The notes under the pieces: model-generated
The model's input: the letters and a program-made list of their open reading frames with translations, nothing else
Told to the model about the DNA's origin: nothing
Databases searched by the model: none
Shown here: positions 42,139 through 51,197 of the stretch, in pieces
How positions within the stretch are numbered: position 1 is the first letter of the stretch
Layout of the letters: every line of letters begins with the position of its first letter
Program-made: the position numbers and the translations under genes
Assembly (NCBI GenBank): GCA_024515975.1
Contig: JAMSKV010000006.1
Location: forward strand, 145,383-209,382
From: Endosaccharibacter trunci
GTDB lineage: Bacteria; Pseudomonadota; Alphaproteobacteria; Acetobacterales; Acetobacteraceae
Direction of reading: 5' to 3'
DNA length: 64,000 bases

Positions 42139-42408
42139 ATGTCGATCACTGCCGAGCGCCGTACCGCTCTCATCAAGGACTACAAGACCGGCGAAGCCGA
42201 TACCGGCTCCCCCGAAGTGCAGGTGGCCCTGCTCACCGAGCGCATCACCAACCTGACCGAGCATCTGAAGACCCACGCGAAGGACTTCCATTCGCGCCGT
42301 GGCCTGCTGATGCTGGTCGGCCGCCGTCGCCGCCTGCTGGACTACGTGAAGCGCAAGGAAGTGGCGCGCTACGAGGCGCTGATCGCGCGTCTGGGCCTGC
42401 GTCGCTAA
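42139..42408 (+). CDS. rpsO: 30S ribosomal protein S15
   Basis: S15 is a small-subunit protein that binds the central domain of 16S rRNA and is needed for early assembly. The 89-residue protein is of standard length, with [50 protein letters not shown] and [16 protein letters not shown] precedes the ATG at 42139. It lies 22 bases after truB and is followed by a dispersed palindrome before pnp. Confidence 0.97.
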   Translation: MSITAERRTALIKDYKTGEADTGSPEVQVALLTERITNLTEHLKTHAKDFHSRRGLLMLVGRRRRLLDYVKRKEVARYEALIARLGLRR

Positions 42409-42409
42409 A

Positions 42410-42528
42410 AGGGGCTCCGCCCGCTTAGACTCCCGCCAGAGGGCAGTCGCCCTCTGGACACCCAGTTGCTAAGAATTGGGTTTCCAAAGGGCGACTGCCC
42501 TTTGGCGGGTCCAGGGCAGCGCCCTGGC
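42410..42528. repeat. Dispersed palindromic element, copy C
   Basis: This copy begins right after the rpsO stop. It has hairpins CAGAGGGCAGTCGCCCTCTG and CAAAGGGCGACTGCCCTTTG and ends GGCGGGTCCAGGGC-A-GCGCCCTGG, like copies A and B. It occupies the rpsO-pnp junction, where many bacteria have an RNase-processed hairpin. Confidence 0.75.
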
Positions 42529-42625
42529 ACAACCACGGCGGACCATTCCGGCGTTTCAGGCCACATGGGGCTCATCCTCCATGCCGTCCGAAACGTCGCC
42601 GTCCGCCCCAACCAAGGACAAACCG

Positions 42626-44821
42626 ATGTTCGACTTCTACCGCAAGGAAATCGAGTGGGGCGGCCGCACCCTCGTTCTGGAAACCGGCAAGATCGCCCGT
42701 CAGGCCGACGGCGCTGTGATGGCGCATTACGGCGACACCATCGTGCTCTGCACCGCCGTCGGCGCGAAGAGCGTGAAGCCGGGCCAGGATTTCTTCCCGC
42801 TGACCGTCAACTACCAGGAAAAGGCGTTCGCCGCCGGCAAGATCCCGGGCGGCTTCTTCAAGCGCGAGGGCCGTCCGTCGGAGGCCGAGGTGCTGAACTC
42901 GCGCCTGATCGACCGCCCGCTGCGCCCCCTGTTCCCGGACAATTTCCGCAACGAGGTGCAGGTGGTCGCGACCGTGCTGTCGCATGACCTGGAGAACGAT
43001 CCGGCGCTGGTCGCCATGATCGGCTGCTCGGCCGCGCTGACCCTGTCCGGCATTCCGTTCTTCGGCCCGATCGCGGGCTGCCGCGTCGGCTACAAGAACG
43101 GCGAATACGTGCTCAACCCGACGCTCGCCGAGATCAAGGACACCGAGCTCGATCTCGTTCTCGCCGGCACCGCCGAAGGCGTGCTGATGGTCGAGTCCGA
43201 AGCGTCCGAGCTGTCGGAAGAGGTGATGCTGGGCGCCGTTTCGTTCGGTCACAATGCCTGCCAGCCGGTGATCGACGCCATCATCGCGCTCGCCGAGCAT
43301 GCCGCGAAGCAGCCCTGGACGCTGGCCGAGCCCTCCGCCGAGGAGATCGCGCTCAAGTCCCGCGTGGATGCGCTGGGCCGCGCCGATATCGCCGAGGCCT
43401 ACAAGGAGCGGGTCAAGCAGAGCCGCTACGAGAAGGTCGGCGCCGCCAAGAAGCAGATCGCGGCCAGGCTCGCCGCCGAGGGTCTCGACGCCGACAAGGC
43501 GAAGGGCTTCCTGAAGGAGCTGGAAGCCGACGTGGTGCGCGGCGCGATCCTGGATACCGGCCTGCGAATCGACGGCCGCGACACCAAGACCGTCCGTCCG
43601 ATCGTCAGCGAGGTGGGCATCCTGCCCCGCGCGCACGGTTCGGCGCTGTTCACCCGTGGCGAGACCCAGGCGCTGGTGGTCACCACGCTCGGCACCGGCC
43701 AGGACGAGCAGGTGATCGACGCGCTGGAAGGCGAGTACCGCTCCAACTTCATGCTGCACTACAACTTCCCGCCGTACTCGGTGGGCGAGGCCGGCCGCAT
43801 GGGCTCGCCGGGCCGTCGCGAGATCGGCCATGGCAAGCTGGCCTGGCGCGCGCTGCACCCGCTGCTGCCGGGCAAGGACGTCTTCCCCTACACGCTGCGC
43901 GTGGTGTCCGAGATCACGGAATCCAACGGTTCGTCCTCCATGGCGACCGTGTGCGGCACCTCGCTCGCGCTGATGGATGCGGGCGTGCCGCTGAAGCGTC
44001 CGGTGGCGGGCATCGCCATGGGCCTGATCAAGGAGGATCGCGGCTTCGCCGTGCTGTCCGACATCCTGGGCGACGAGGATCATCTCGGCGACATGGACTT
44101 CAAGGTGGCCGGCACGGAGAACGGCGTCACCGCCCTGCAGATGGACATCAAGATCACGTCCATCACGCCGGAGATCATGAAGATCGCCCTGGAGCAGGCG
44201 CGCGACGGCCGCCTGCACATCCTGGGCGAGATGAGCAAGGCGCTGACCGAGAATCGCGGCGGCGTCGCGGCCAACGCACCGAAGATCACCGTGATCAACG
44301 TGCCGAAGGAGAAGATCCGCGACGTGATCGGCACCGGCGGCAAGGTGATCCGCGAGATCGTCGAGTTCTCCGGCGCCAAGATCGACATCGCCGACGACGG
44401 CACCATCAAGATCGCCGCCACCTCCGAGGAGCAGGCCAACAAGGCGATCAACCGCATCCGCGGCATCGTGGCCGAGCCGGAAGTCGGCGCGATCTATGAC
44501 GGCAAGGTGGTGAAGACGGCCGATTTCGGCGCGTTCGTGAACTTCCTCGGCGCCCGTGACGGCCTGGTGCATATCTCCGAGCTGACCCAGGGCCGCGTCA
44601 ACAAGACCACCGACGTGGTCAATAACGGCGACGCGGTGAAGGTGAAGGTTCTGGGCTTCGACGATCGCGGCAAGGTCAAGCTGTCCATGCGCGTGGTCGA
44701 TCAGGCCACCGGCGCCGACATCTCCGAGCAGGTCGGGCCGAAATCCGGCGGTCGCGATGGTGGGGGCGAGGGCGGCGAGCGTCGCGAGCGCGGCCCGCGC
44801 CGCGAGCGCAACGACGACTGA
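42626..44821 (+). CDS. pnp: Polyribonucleotide nucleotidyltransferase (PNPase)
   Basis: PNPase degrades RNA 3'-5' by phosphorolysis and is a core degradosome enzyme. The 731-residue protein has two RNase PH domains separated by a helical linker (about 240-320), a KH domain ([20 protein letters not shown], split: [15 protein letters not shown]) and an S1 domain ([20 protein letters not shown]), ending in a basic Arg/Gly-rich tail. Active-site sequences [10 protein letters not shown] and [15 protein letters not shown] (here [11 protein letters not shown]) are present. ATG 42626 has AAGGA upstream. Confidence 0.97.
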   Translation: MFDFYRKEIEWGGRTLVLETGKIARQADGAVMAHYGDTIVLCTAVGAKSVKPGQDFFPLTVNYQEKAFAAGKIPGGFFKREGRPSEAEVLNSRLIDRPLRPLFPDNFRNEVQVVATVLSHDLENDPALVAMIGCSAALTLSGIPFFGPIAGCRVGYKNGEYVLNPTLAEIKDTELDLVLAGTAEGVLMVESEASELSEEVMLGAVSFGHNACQPVIDAIIALAEHAAKQPWTLAEPSAEEIALKSRVDALGRADIAEAYKERVKQSRYEKVGAAKKQIAARLAAEGLDADKAKGFLKELEADVVRGAILDTGLRIDGRDTKTVRPIVSEVGILPRAHGSALFTRGETQALVVTTLGTGQDEQVIDALEGEYRSNFMLHYNFPPYSVGEAGRMGSPGRREIGHGKLAWRALHPLLPGKDVFPYTLRVVSEITESNGSSSMATVCGTSLALMDAGVPLKRPVAGIAMGLIKEDRGFAVLSDILGDEDHLGDMDFKVAGTENGVTALQMDIKITSITPEIMKIALEQARDGRLHILGEMSKALTENRGGVAANAPKITVINVPKEKIRDVIGTGGKVIREIVEFSGAKIDIADDGTIKIAATSEEQANKAINRIRGIVAEPEVGAIYDGKVVKTADFGAFVNFLGARDGLVHISELTQGRVNKTTDVVNNGDAVKVKVLGFDDRGKVKLSMRVVDQATGADISEQVGPKSGGRDGGGEGGERRERGPRRERNDD

Positions 44822-45017
44822 GCCCGACAAGATTTGCAAAACGGCCTGGCGATCCTACGCCTTGCGATGCCGGGCCGGCGTTGCAATCTGACATGATGAC
44901 GACGTTCTGGCACCGCACCCGTCCCGGGAAAGCCGGTGTCGATGAGACGCTAACGAGATCGGCGAACGAAAACGGGTCCGAGGCCCGCGCCCAGATGGAA
45001 AACGGCGGCACCGAGCG

Positions 45018-46430
45018 ATGAAGACGATCAACGCGATCCGGATGGGCGGGGTGGACGTCCTGCCGCTGGTCGAGGGCGGCAAGGGCGTGTCCGTGTCCAC
45101 TGGCATCTGCTCCGGCCACTGGGCGGCCGCGGGCGGTGCGGGCACCATCTCGGTCGTCAACGCCGACAGCTACGACGAGCACGGCCGGGTGATCCCGCAG
45201 CTCTACAAGGGCCGCACCCGTCGCGACCGCCACGAGGAGATGGTCGAATACGCCATCGCCGGCGGCATCACCCAGGCGCAGCAGGCGCACGAACTGGCCG
45301 GCGGGCGCGGCCGCATCCACGCCAATATCCTGTGGGAGATGGGCGCCGCCGAGCGCGTCATCACCGGCGTGCTGGAAGGCGCCAAGGGGCTGATCCATGG
45401 CCTCACCTGCGGCGCCGGCATGCCGTATCGCCTGAGCGACATCGCCGCCCGGTTCGGCATCCACTACTACCCGATCGTCTCCTCCGGCCGCGCCTTCAAC
45501 GCGCTCTGGAAGCGCGCCTATCACAAGACCGCCGAGCTGCTGGGTGGCGTGGTCTACGAGGATCCCTGGCTGGCGGGCGGCCATAACGGCCTGTCCAACA
45601 GCGAGAGTCCGGATCGTCCGGAGCCGCCTTTGCCGCGCGTGCTCGAACTGCGCCGCACCATGCGCCTGTTCGGGCTCGATCAGGTGCCGATCATCATGGC
45701 CGGCGGCGTCTGGTGGCTGGAGGAGTGGGAGGACTGGATCGACAATCCCGATCTCGGCCCGATCGCCTTCCAGTTCGGCACCCGTCCGCTTCTGACTCGC
45801 GAAAGCCCGATCCCGGAAGCCTGGAAGCAGCGTCTGCTGCAGCTCAAGGAAGGCGACGTGTTCCTGAACAAGTTCAGCCCGACCGGGTTCTATTCCTCGG
45901 CGGTGAAGAACGAGTTCCTGAACGATCTGCGCCGTCGTTCCGAGCGACAGGTCGCATTCTCGCCCGAGCGCGTCGGCGATCACACCGCCGAGTATCTGAT
46001 CAGCGGCCGCCGCCAGGTGTTCCTCACCCCGCACGACCTCGACCGGGCCCGTGCCTGGGAGCGGGACGGTTTCACGGAGGCGCTGCGCACGCCGGACGGC
46101 ACTCTGGTGTTCGAGACGCGCGCGGCGGCGGCCGAGATCAACGCCGACCAGACCGCCTGCATGGGTTGCCTGTCGGAATGCCGCTTCTCCTCCTGGAGCC
46201 AGAAGGGGCCGACCTACAGCAACGGCCACAAGGCCGACCCGCGCTCCTTCTGCATCCAGAAGACGCTGCAGGCGATCGGCCACGCGGCGGATGACGATGT
46301 GGAGGCGACCGAGCGCAACCTGCTGTTCAGCGGGCACAATGCGTATCGCTTCGGGTCGGACCCGTTCTATTCCAACGGTTTCGTGCCGACGGTGAAGCAG
46401 CTCGTCGCGCGGATTCTGACCGGGCGGTAG
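45018..46430 (+). CDS. FMN-dependent oxidoreductase of the nitronate monooxygenase family
   Basis: This 470-residue protein has the TIM-barrel of nitronate monooxygenase/2-nitropropane dioxygenase-like enzymes, with the FMN-phosphate segment IIMAGGVWW and a GAKGLIHGLTCGAGMPY loop. It is longer than the normal 320-370 residues. A C-terminal extension carries a cysteine group, CMGCLSEC near residue 380 and RSFCIQK about 35 residues later, as if binding a metal or Fe-S cluster. No function can be fixed: detoxification of nitronates and a reductase role are both possible. It follows pnp by 196 bases. Confidence 0.8.
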   Translation: MKTINAIRMGGVDVLPLVEGGKGVSVSTGICSGHWAAAGGAGTISVVNADSYDEHGRVIPQLYKGRTRRDRHEEMVEYAIAGGITQAQQAHELAGGRGRIHANILWEMGAAERVITGVLEGAKGLIHGLTCGAGMPYRLSDIAARFGIHYYPIVSSGRAFNALWKRAYHKTAELLGGVVYEDPWLAGGHNGLSNSESPDRPEPPLPRVLELRRTMRLFGLDQVPIIMAGGVWWLEEWEDWIDNPDLGPIAFQFGTRPLLTRESPIPEAWKQRLLQLKEGDVFLNKFSPTGFYSSAVKNEFLNDLRRRSERQVAFSPERVGDHTAEYLISGRRQVFLTPHDLDRARAWERDGFTEALRTPDGTLVFETRAAAAEINADQTACMGCLSECRFSSWSQKGPTYSNGHKADPRSFCIQKTLQAIGHAADDDVEATERNLLFSGHNAYRFGSDPFYSNGFVPTVKQLVARILTGR

Positions 46431-46432
46431 GT

Positions 46433-46454
46433 CTTCTTTTCCGCAGGGAAGAAG
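46433..46454 (+). terminator. Stem-loop after the flavin oxidoreductase gene
   Basis: CTTCTTTTCC and GGGAAGAAG form an imperfect stem with a short GCA loop, three bases past the stop. The following CGAAAAAG gives no U-tract on this strand. It resembles the hairpin at 32463-32485. Confidence 0.5.
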
Positions 46455-46503
46455 CGAAAAAGTTCTGGATGTCCGAAGACCGCCCTCTCGGGCAGTCTTT
46501 CGC

Positions 46504-47004
46504 TTACCGGGTAATGGTTTCGCCGAGCGTGGTTTGCTGCGGGACCGCCGGGGAATGGAAGGCCGATGCGCCGTTATCCTTCACCGGGCCCATGGTCGGC
46601 TCCGGCTGGCGCACGCAGCCGCGCAGGATCGGGGCGCACACGCCGTCGCTGCCGACCGACTTGTCGTCGTCGCCGGTATAATGGACCTCGCTGACGCGGT
46701 GATTCACCACGCGGATATTGGCCGAGCAGTAGGTTCCGCTGCCGCCCAGGGACACGCCGCCCAGGTTGAGCGGCAGCTCCAGGTTGAAGCCGCCGGTCCC
46801 GTTCGGCTTGTAGACGTAGTTGAAAATCTGCGTGGCGTCGCTGAGCTGGATCGTTTTGTCCGGCGGGCCGGCGCAGGCCACCAGGTCGGCCTGTGACATG
46901 CCGATCATGCTGATCTGCGCCTGATGCGCCAGCTTCGACGCACCATAGCCGCAACCGGACAGGAGAACGGGGAGAACCAGCCAGGCTCCGCGAAGACAGG
47001 TCAT
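46504..47004 (-). CDS. Putative lipoprotein of unknown function
   Basis: This 166-residue protein starts at ATG 47004 with GGAG upstream. It has a lipoprotein signal (TCLRGAWLVLPVLLSGC; lipobox LLSGC, Cys 17 or so), so it is anchored to a membrane. The mature part has an Omp/SmpA-like beginning (SMIGMSQADLVACAGPPDKTI) followed by a beta-rich region with two cysteines (CSANIRVVN, DGVCAPILRGC). SmpA/BamE-type folds bind outer-membrane proteins, but similarity is only in the GMSQADLVACAGPPD pattern. It precedes rdgB in the opposite sense of pnp. Confidence 0.7.
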   Translation of the reverse strand: MTCLRGAWLVLPVLLSGCGYGASKLAHQAQISMIGMSQADLVACAGPPDKTIQLSDATQIFNYVYKPNGTGGFNLELPLNLGGVSLGGSGTYCSANIRVVNHRVSEVHYTGDDDKSVGSDGVCAPILRGCVRQPEPTMGPVKDNGASAFHSPAVPQQTTLGETITR

Positions 47005-47093
47005 GCGTGCTCCAACGACGTTGCAACACGCAGAGTGAAGCGAGCCGGCCGGAGGAACAATGCCATCCGGCCCGGACCATGGCGCGACGGCGA

Positions 47094-47705
47094 TCACGCT
47101 TTCGTCGGCAGGCACGCCTCCCTGAACGCCTGGAACGCGCGGGCGCGATGGCTGATCGCGTTCTTCTCCGCCTCCAGCATCTCGGCGAAGCTACGTCCGT
47201 CGCTGTTCGGTACGAACATCGGATCGTAGCCGTGACCGCCCGAACCGCGCGGCGGCCAGACCACCGTGCCGTCGATACGCCCCTCGAACACCGCGTCGCG
47301 CCCGTCCGGCAAAGCCAGGCACAGAACCGCGACGAACCAGGCCGACGGGTCCGCCTCGAGCGCGGCGCCGGCCTCGTCGTGCACACGCTGCATCGCCACC
47401 ATCGGATCGCGGTCCGGGCCGCCCCAGCGGGCGGAGAAGATGCCCGGCTGCCCGTCCAGAGCCGCGACGCAGAAGCCCGAATCGTCCGCCAGCGCCGGCA
47501 GGCCCGAGGCCTTGGCCGCCGCATGGGCTTTCAGCCGCGCGTTGCCGACGAAGCTGGTTTCGGTTTCCTCCGGCTCCGCCAGGCCGCACGCGGTGGCGGA
47601 TAGCAGGGTCACGCCGGTGCCATCCAGAAGGGCGGCGAACTCGGCCAGCTTGCCTTTGTTGTGGCTGGCCAGAACCAGAGTGTCGCCAGACTGCAAACGG
47701 ATCAT
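47094..47705 (-). CDS. rdgB: XTP/dITP diphosphatase (RdgB/HAM1)
   Basis: This 203-residue enzyme hydrolyses non-canonical purine triphosphates such as dITP and XTP to protect DNA. SHNKGKLAEF, ETETSFVGNARLKA and ALADDSGFCVAALDG hold the phosphate- and metal-binding residues, and GHGYDPMF is the base-recognition segment. Its start is four bases from the stop of rph, and the two are co-transcribed. Confidence 0.95.
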   Translation of the reverse strand: MIRLQSGDTLVLASHNKGKLAEFAALLDGTGVTLLSATACGLAEPEETETSFVGNARLKAHAAAKASGLPALADDSGFCVAALDGQPGIFSARWGGPDRDPMVAMQRVHDEAGAALEADPSAWFVAVLCLALPDGRDAVFEGRIDGTVVWPPRGSGGHGYDPMFVPNSDGRSFAEMLEAEKNAISHRARAFQAFREACLPTKA

Positions 47706-47709
47706 CGGT

Positions 47710-48444
47710 TCAGTCCTTCGGAAGGGCGGCGTGCTGGGCCGCGAACAGGGCGGAAACGCCGTTGCGGGCCAGCGTATGCAGGGCCGCGAACTGCGCGTCG
47801 GTGAAAGGCGCGCCTTCCGCCGAGGCCTGGATCTCGACGATGGCGCCGCGATCGGTCAGCACGAAATTGGCGTCCGCCTCGGCCGCGCTGTCCTCGACGT
47901 AATCGAGATCGAGCACCGCGCCGGCATCGGTCAGTCCGCAGGATACCGCCGCGACCTGGCCGAGCAGCGGCACGGCGGGCAGCACGCGATTGCGCACGAG
48001 CTTGCTGAAGGCGTGATGCAGCGCGACCCAGCCGCCGGTGATGGCGGCGCAGCGCGTGCCGCCATCGGCGTTCAGCACGTCGCAATCCACCGTGATCGTC
48101 AGCTCGCCCATGGCGCGGCGGTCGGTGACGGCGCGGAGAGAGCGGCCGATCAGGCGCTGGATTTCCAGCGTGCGGCCGGATTGCTGGCCGCGTGCCGCCT
48201 CGCGCTGGCCGCGCTTGTGGGTGGCGCGCGGCAGCATGCCGTATTCCGCGGTCACCCAGCCGAGACCTTGGCCGCGCAGAAAGCCGGGAACCTTGGGCTC
48301 CACCGTGGCCGTGCAAAGCACCTCGGTGCCGCCCATGCGGATCAGGGCCGAGCCCTCGGCATGGTGCGAGAAGCCCGGCTCGATCGACACCACCCGCAAC
48401 GCATCCAGCGCCCGCCCCGATGGCCTGCTGACATCCCCGGACAT
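47710..48444 (-). CDS. rph: Ribonuclease PH
   Basis: RNase PH trims tRNA 3' ends by phosphorolysis. The 244-residue protein has the family signatures [31 protein letters not shown], the [21 protein letters not shown] phosphate/RNA-binding stretch (split: [16 protein letters not shown]) and [17 protein letters not shown]. It heads the rph-rdgB operon and is divergent from hrcA, a standard alphaproteobacterial arrangement. Confidence 0.96.
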   Translation of the reverse strand: MSGDVSRPSGRALDALRVVSIEPGFSHHAEGSALIRMGGTEVLCTATVEPKVPGFLRGQGLGWVTAEYGMLPRATHKRGQREAARGQQSGRTLEIQRLIGRSLRAVTDRRAMGELTITVDCDVLNADGGTRCAAITGGWVALHHAFSKLVRNRVLPAVPLLGQVAAVSCGLTDAGAVLDLDYVEDSAAEADANFVLTDRGAIVEIQASAEGAPFTDAQFAALHTLARNGVSALFAAQHAALPKD

Positions 48445-48477
48445 GCTTGTTCCTCCTGCGTTCGACGCCCCCTCCTA

Positions 48478-48530
48478 AACCCTGGGTTCGCAAAGGGCGA
48501 CCGCTCTTGGACGGGCGAGGGCAGAGCCCA
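48478..48530. repeat. Dispersed palindromic element, copy D (short)
   Basis: CCCTGGGTTCGCAAAGGGCGA and GGGCGAGGGCAGAGCCC match the right half of copies A-C. The left half is absent. It lies between divergent rph and hrcA, unlike the others, which follow genes. Confidence 0.5.
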
Positions 48531-48573
48531 CATCCTGTTGCCACCCACCCATCGCTCTCCGTAGGCTCCCCGC

Positions 48574-49626
48574 GTGCAACGCTCCCGCCCCCTCCCGCCC
48601 GGCCTCGACCCGCGTGCAGCCTCGATCCTGCGCGAGATCGTCGAGCAATATGTGGAAACCGGCGATCCGGTCGGGTCGCGCACGCTCTCCAAGCGGCTGC
48701 CCGATCCGCTGTCGCCGGCCACCATCCGCAGCGTGATGGCAGAGCTGACAGAGGCCGGGCTGCTCTATGCCCCGCACACCTCCGCCGGGCGCATGCCGAC
48801 CGAGAAGGGGCTGCGCCTGTTCGTGGACGGGCTGCTGCAGTTCGGCCAGCTGGCGGATGACGAGCGAGAAACCATCGTGCGGTCGCTGGAAACGCGCGGC
48901 CGGTCTCTGGAGGACACGCTGGCCGACGCGTCGGCGATGCTGTCCGGCCTGTCTTCCGCGGCGGGGCTGGTTCTGGCGCCGAAAACCGAAGGCCAGATCA
49001 AGCATATCGAATTCGTGGCGCTGGGGCAGGAGCGGGCCCTGGTGATCCTGGTGGGCGCCGACGGCCAGGTCGAGAACCGGGTCATCGAGACCCCGCCCGG
49101 CCTGCCGCCCTCGCGTCTGGTGGAGGCGGGCAACTACCTGAACCAGCGCCTGCGCGGCCTGACCGTGGCCGAACTGCGCAGCCGCGTGGCGCAGGAGCTG
49201 GCCGCGGACCGCTCCGAGCTGGACCAGCTCACCGCCGGCATCGTGGAATCCGGCCTCGCCACCTGGGGCGATCAGGGCAGGGGCGGTTCTTTGTTCCTGC
49301 GCGGGCAATCGCGTCTGCTGTCGGACGTGACGCAGATCGAGCGCCTGTCGGCGATCCAGCTTCTGTTCGACCGGCTGGAGAAGGAGGAGACCATGCTCCG
49401 CCTGCTCGATCTGGCCGAGAAGAGCGACGGGGTGCGTATCTTCATCGGCGCCGAGAGCGGTCTGTTCGGCATGTCGGGCGTGTCGATGGTGGTCGCCCCG
49501 GCGCGCAACGAGAGCAACCGCATCGTCGGCGCGATCGGCGTCATCGGCCCGCAGCGGATCAATTACGGCCGGATCATCCCGGTGGTGGATTACACGGCGC
49601 GGGTGATCGGGCGATTGCTGGGGTAG
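48574..49626 (+). CDS. hrcA: Heat-inducible transcription repressor HrcA
   Basis: HrcA represses groESL and related chaperone operons through CIRCE elements. The 350-residue protein has the N-terminal winged helix (ILREIVEQYVETGDPVGSRTL, split: VEQYVETGDPVGSRTLSKR; ATIRSVMAELTEAGLLYAPH; TSAGRMPTEKGLR), a GAF-like middle and FIGAESG near the C-terminus. The start is GTG 48574. I found no CIRCE box (TTAGCACTC-N9-GAGTGCTAA) in front of it, so it is not autoregulated through a visible site. Confidence 0.95.
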   Translation: MQRSRPLPPGLDPRAASILREIVEQYVETGDPVGSRTLSKRLPDPLSPATIRSVMAELTEAGLLYAPHTSAGRMPTEKGLRLFVDGLLQFGQLADDERETIVRSLETRGRSLEDTLADASAMLSGLSSAAGLVLAPKTEGQIKHIEFVALGQERALVILVGADGQVENRVIETPPGLPPSRLVEAGNYLNQRLRGLTVAELRSRVAQELAADRSELDQLTAGIVESGLATWGDQGRGGSLFLRGQSRLLSDVTQIERLSAIQLLFDRLEKEETMLRLLDLAEKSDGVRIFIGAESGLFGMSGVSMVVAPARNESNRIVGAIGVIGPQRINYGRIIPVVDYTARVIGRLLG

Positions 49627-49637
49627 GCGAACGTTCG

Positions 49638-50318
49638 CTAGAAATTGAAAGGGTTTGTCCCTCCAGTTCCGGTCTTGCGAACTTGAGCATTCTCTTGCAT
49701 CAAAATCATCGACCAAATGTTGTAGACAGCCGAAATTCTGTCATTGAGTTCAGCGCGCTTCATTAAATCAGCATCGTCTTCAAAATCGAACTCTATCGTT
49801 CGCTTCCCTCCTTTTTTCGGTACGCTTATGATGCAGAGCTTTGCATCAAAGAGGTCAGGATGTCTTTCGCGAACCCAGTAGTTTTGGAGTGAGTAAACTA
49901 GATTTCTAATTTTCCTGCTATTTAGTATTGGGGTGCTTCGAAAATCAAAGCAGGGAATGCATAGTCCGTGTTCATTCTCGAATACGACGTCTTGCCAAAA
50001 TTGCGTCGTATGATTGAACGATGTAGGCATGCGACCCATGTCGAAATTTGCGGCATGCCAGCCTGGCGTAATGGAGAGATCAAATAAGCATTTTGAAACC
50101 GCAATATTAGGTTTAATTTCGTCTTCGCCATGCTTGCATTTTTTGACGATCATATTGTAAAGGGTTGCCCAGTTTGGTCTGTCCGGGCTGATTAGAGGCA
50201 TTCGACTGGACAGTAGATCACCTACGCTCGAACGCGTGGGGCCGTACGACCATCTGCAAATTCTAGCAGCAAACTCGCGCAGGGCTATCTCAAGTTTTGC
50301 TTGATCCTCAATGGCCAT
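49638..50318 (-). CDS. Unrecognised protein, putative partner (toxin) of a Panacea antitoxin
   Basis: I do not recognise this 226-residue protein. The ATG at 50318 is 14 bases after the stop of the upstream gene; a start at 50411 would overlap that gene by 80 bases. No signal or membrane segment is seen. Features are FAARICRWSYGPTRSSVGDL, an aromatic/acidic middle (FNHTTQFWQDVVFENEHGLC) and a charged C-terminal half. The codon use is AT-rich, unlike neighbours. Its place right after a DUF4065/SocA antitoxin gene is that of toxins in Panacea-type systems, whose toxins are of many families. It is not homologous, as far as I can tell, to any known toxin. Confidence 0.5.
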   Translation of the reverse strand: MAIEDQAKLEIALREFAARICRWSYGPTRSSVGDLLSSRMPLISPDRPNWATLYNMIVKKCKHGEDEIKPNIAVSKCLFDLSITPGWHAANFDMGRMPTSFNHTTQFWQDVVFENEHGLCIPCFDFRSTPILNSRKIRNLVYSLQNYWVRERHPDLFDAKLCIISVPKKGGKRTIEFDFEDDADLMKRAELNDRISAVYNIWSMILMQENAQVRKTGTGGTNPFNF

Positions 50319-50331
50319 AAATCTGACAAGG

Positions 50332-50937
50332 TCAGTATCCGGTAATCGGCGTATCCTCACTTGGCTCTCCAACAGTGGGCAGCAGACCAATAGGAATCTT
50401 GTGGTGGGCAAATCTCGCTGAGATTACATCATCCCCAATGTGACGTCCAAGTACTGGAGAATTTTCCGCAATTTTAACGACATAATGCCAAGGGGCATTC
50501 GATGCATGGGTAAGTTCGACCAAGCGGCCGGGTGTCATACGGCCGTATGCCGTTACGACTCGCTTTATATAATGTCGAACTAGGGGATGCTCGAGTTTTG
50601 GAAGGCTTCGTTCTACGCCGGTGATTACGTTTCGCCCTACCGCCCGCGTACAGATAGCTCGGTCAGCATTCGATCGGAATGCTAAATATACTGCTGGTTG
50701 CACTGGGCCATATTTCCATGCTTCGAAGCCTCCTCTTATCAGAGAAAACTTTCTCTCAATAAGGAGATGAGCATGACTGAAATATAGCAACTTTTGAAGT
50801 GCGAGATTGCTAACCTTTGTCTGCATCTCATCTGCAACGTCTAGCAGAAGGTTTGCTACGATGCGAGGATCGTAGGGAGCAGACACAGAAGACTCTATAT
50901 TTTCGTTCGCATAATCGAGCTCTGATCCAACGTTCAA
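50332..50937 (-). CDS. Panacea/SocA-domain (DUF4065) antitoxin
   Basis: This 201-residue protein has the Panacea domain, seen in SocA, GepA and many chaperone-like antitoxins. The diagnostic stretch is VSNLALQKLLYFSHAHLL with GGFEAWKYGPVQPAVYLAFR (about residues 42-85). A later LVELTHASNAPWHYV segment is also typical. The start is TTG at 50937, the first possible start after an in-frame stop; no clear SD is visible. The gene is AT-rich and lies between hrcA and tRNA-Thr, pointing to recent gain. Its partner is the downstream gene. Confidence 0.8.
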   Translation of the reverse strand: MNVGSELDYANENIESSVSAPYDPRIVANLLLDVADEMQTKVSNLALQKLLYFSHAHLLIERKFSLIRGGFEAWKYGPVQPAVYLAFRSNADRAICTRAVGRNVITGVERSLPKLEHPLVRHYIKRVVTAYGRMTPGRLVELTHASNAPWHYVVKIAENSPVLGRHIGDDVISARFAHHKIPIGLLPTVGEPSEDTPITGY

Positions 50938-51042
50938 AGCACATTATCCCAAAATCACGAAGCTTGCGAAAAGCGAGAGAAGCATAGATCGATATCAGTT
51001 GCTATTTCGCGTGGGACTTATTTATCCCTTATGTCACTGGCA

Positions 51043-51117
<75 letters not shown>

Positions 51118-51197
51118 ATCGGGATGCCCTATACAAAACCCCCGGGCATCCTGCAATATGCAGTTTCTCTTTCCAACCCGAACGCATGGAGCGTCGC

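Noticed and set aside
48445..48573. CIRCE operator before hrcA
   Set aside because: No TTAGCACTC-N9-GAGTGCTAA or near variant was seen.
49627..49680. A duplicated tRNA-Thr end as an integration scar
   Set aside because: No match to the 3' end of the tRNA was found on the far side of the toxin-antitoxin pair.
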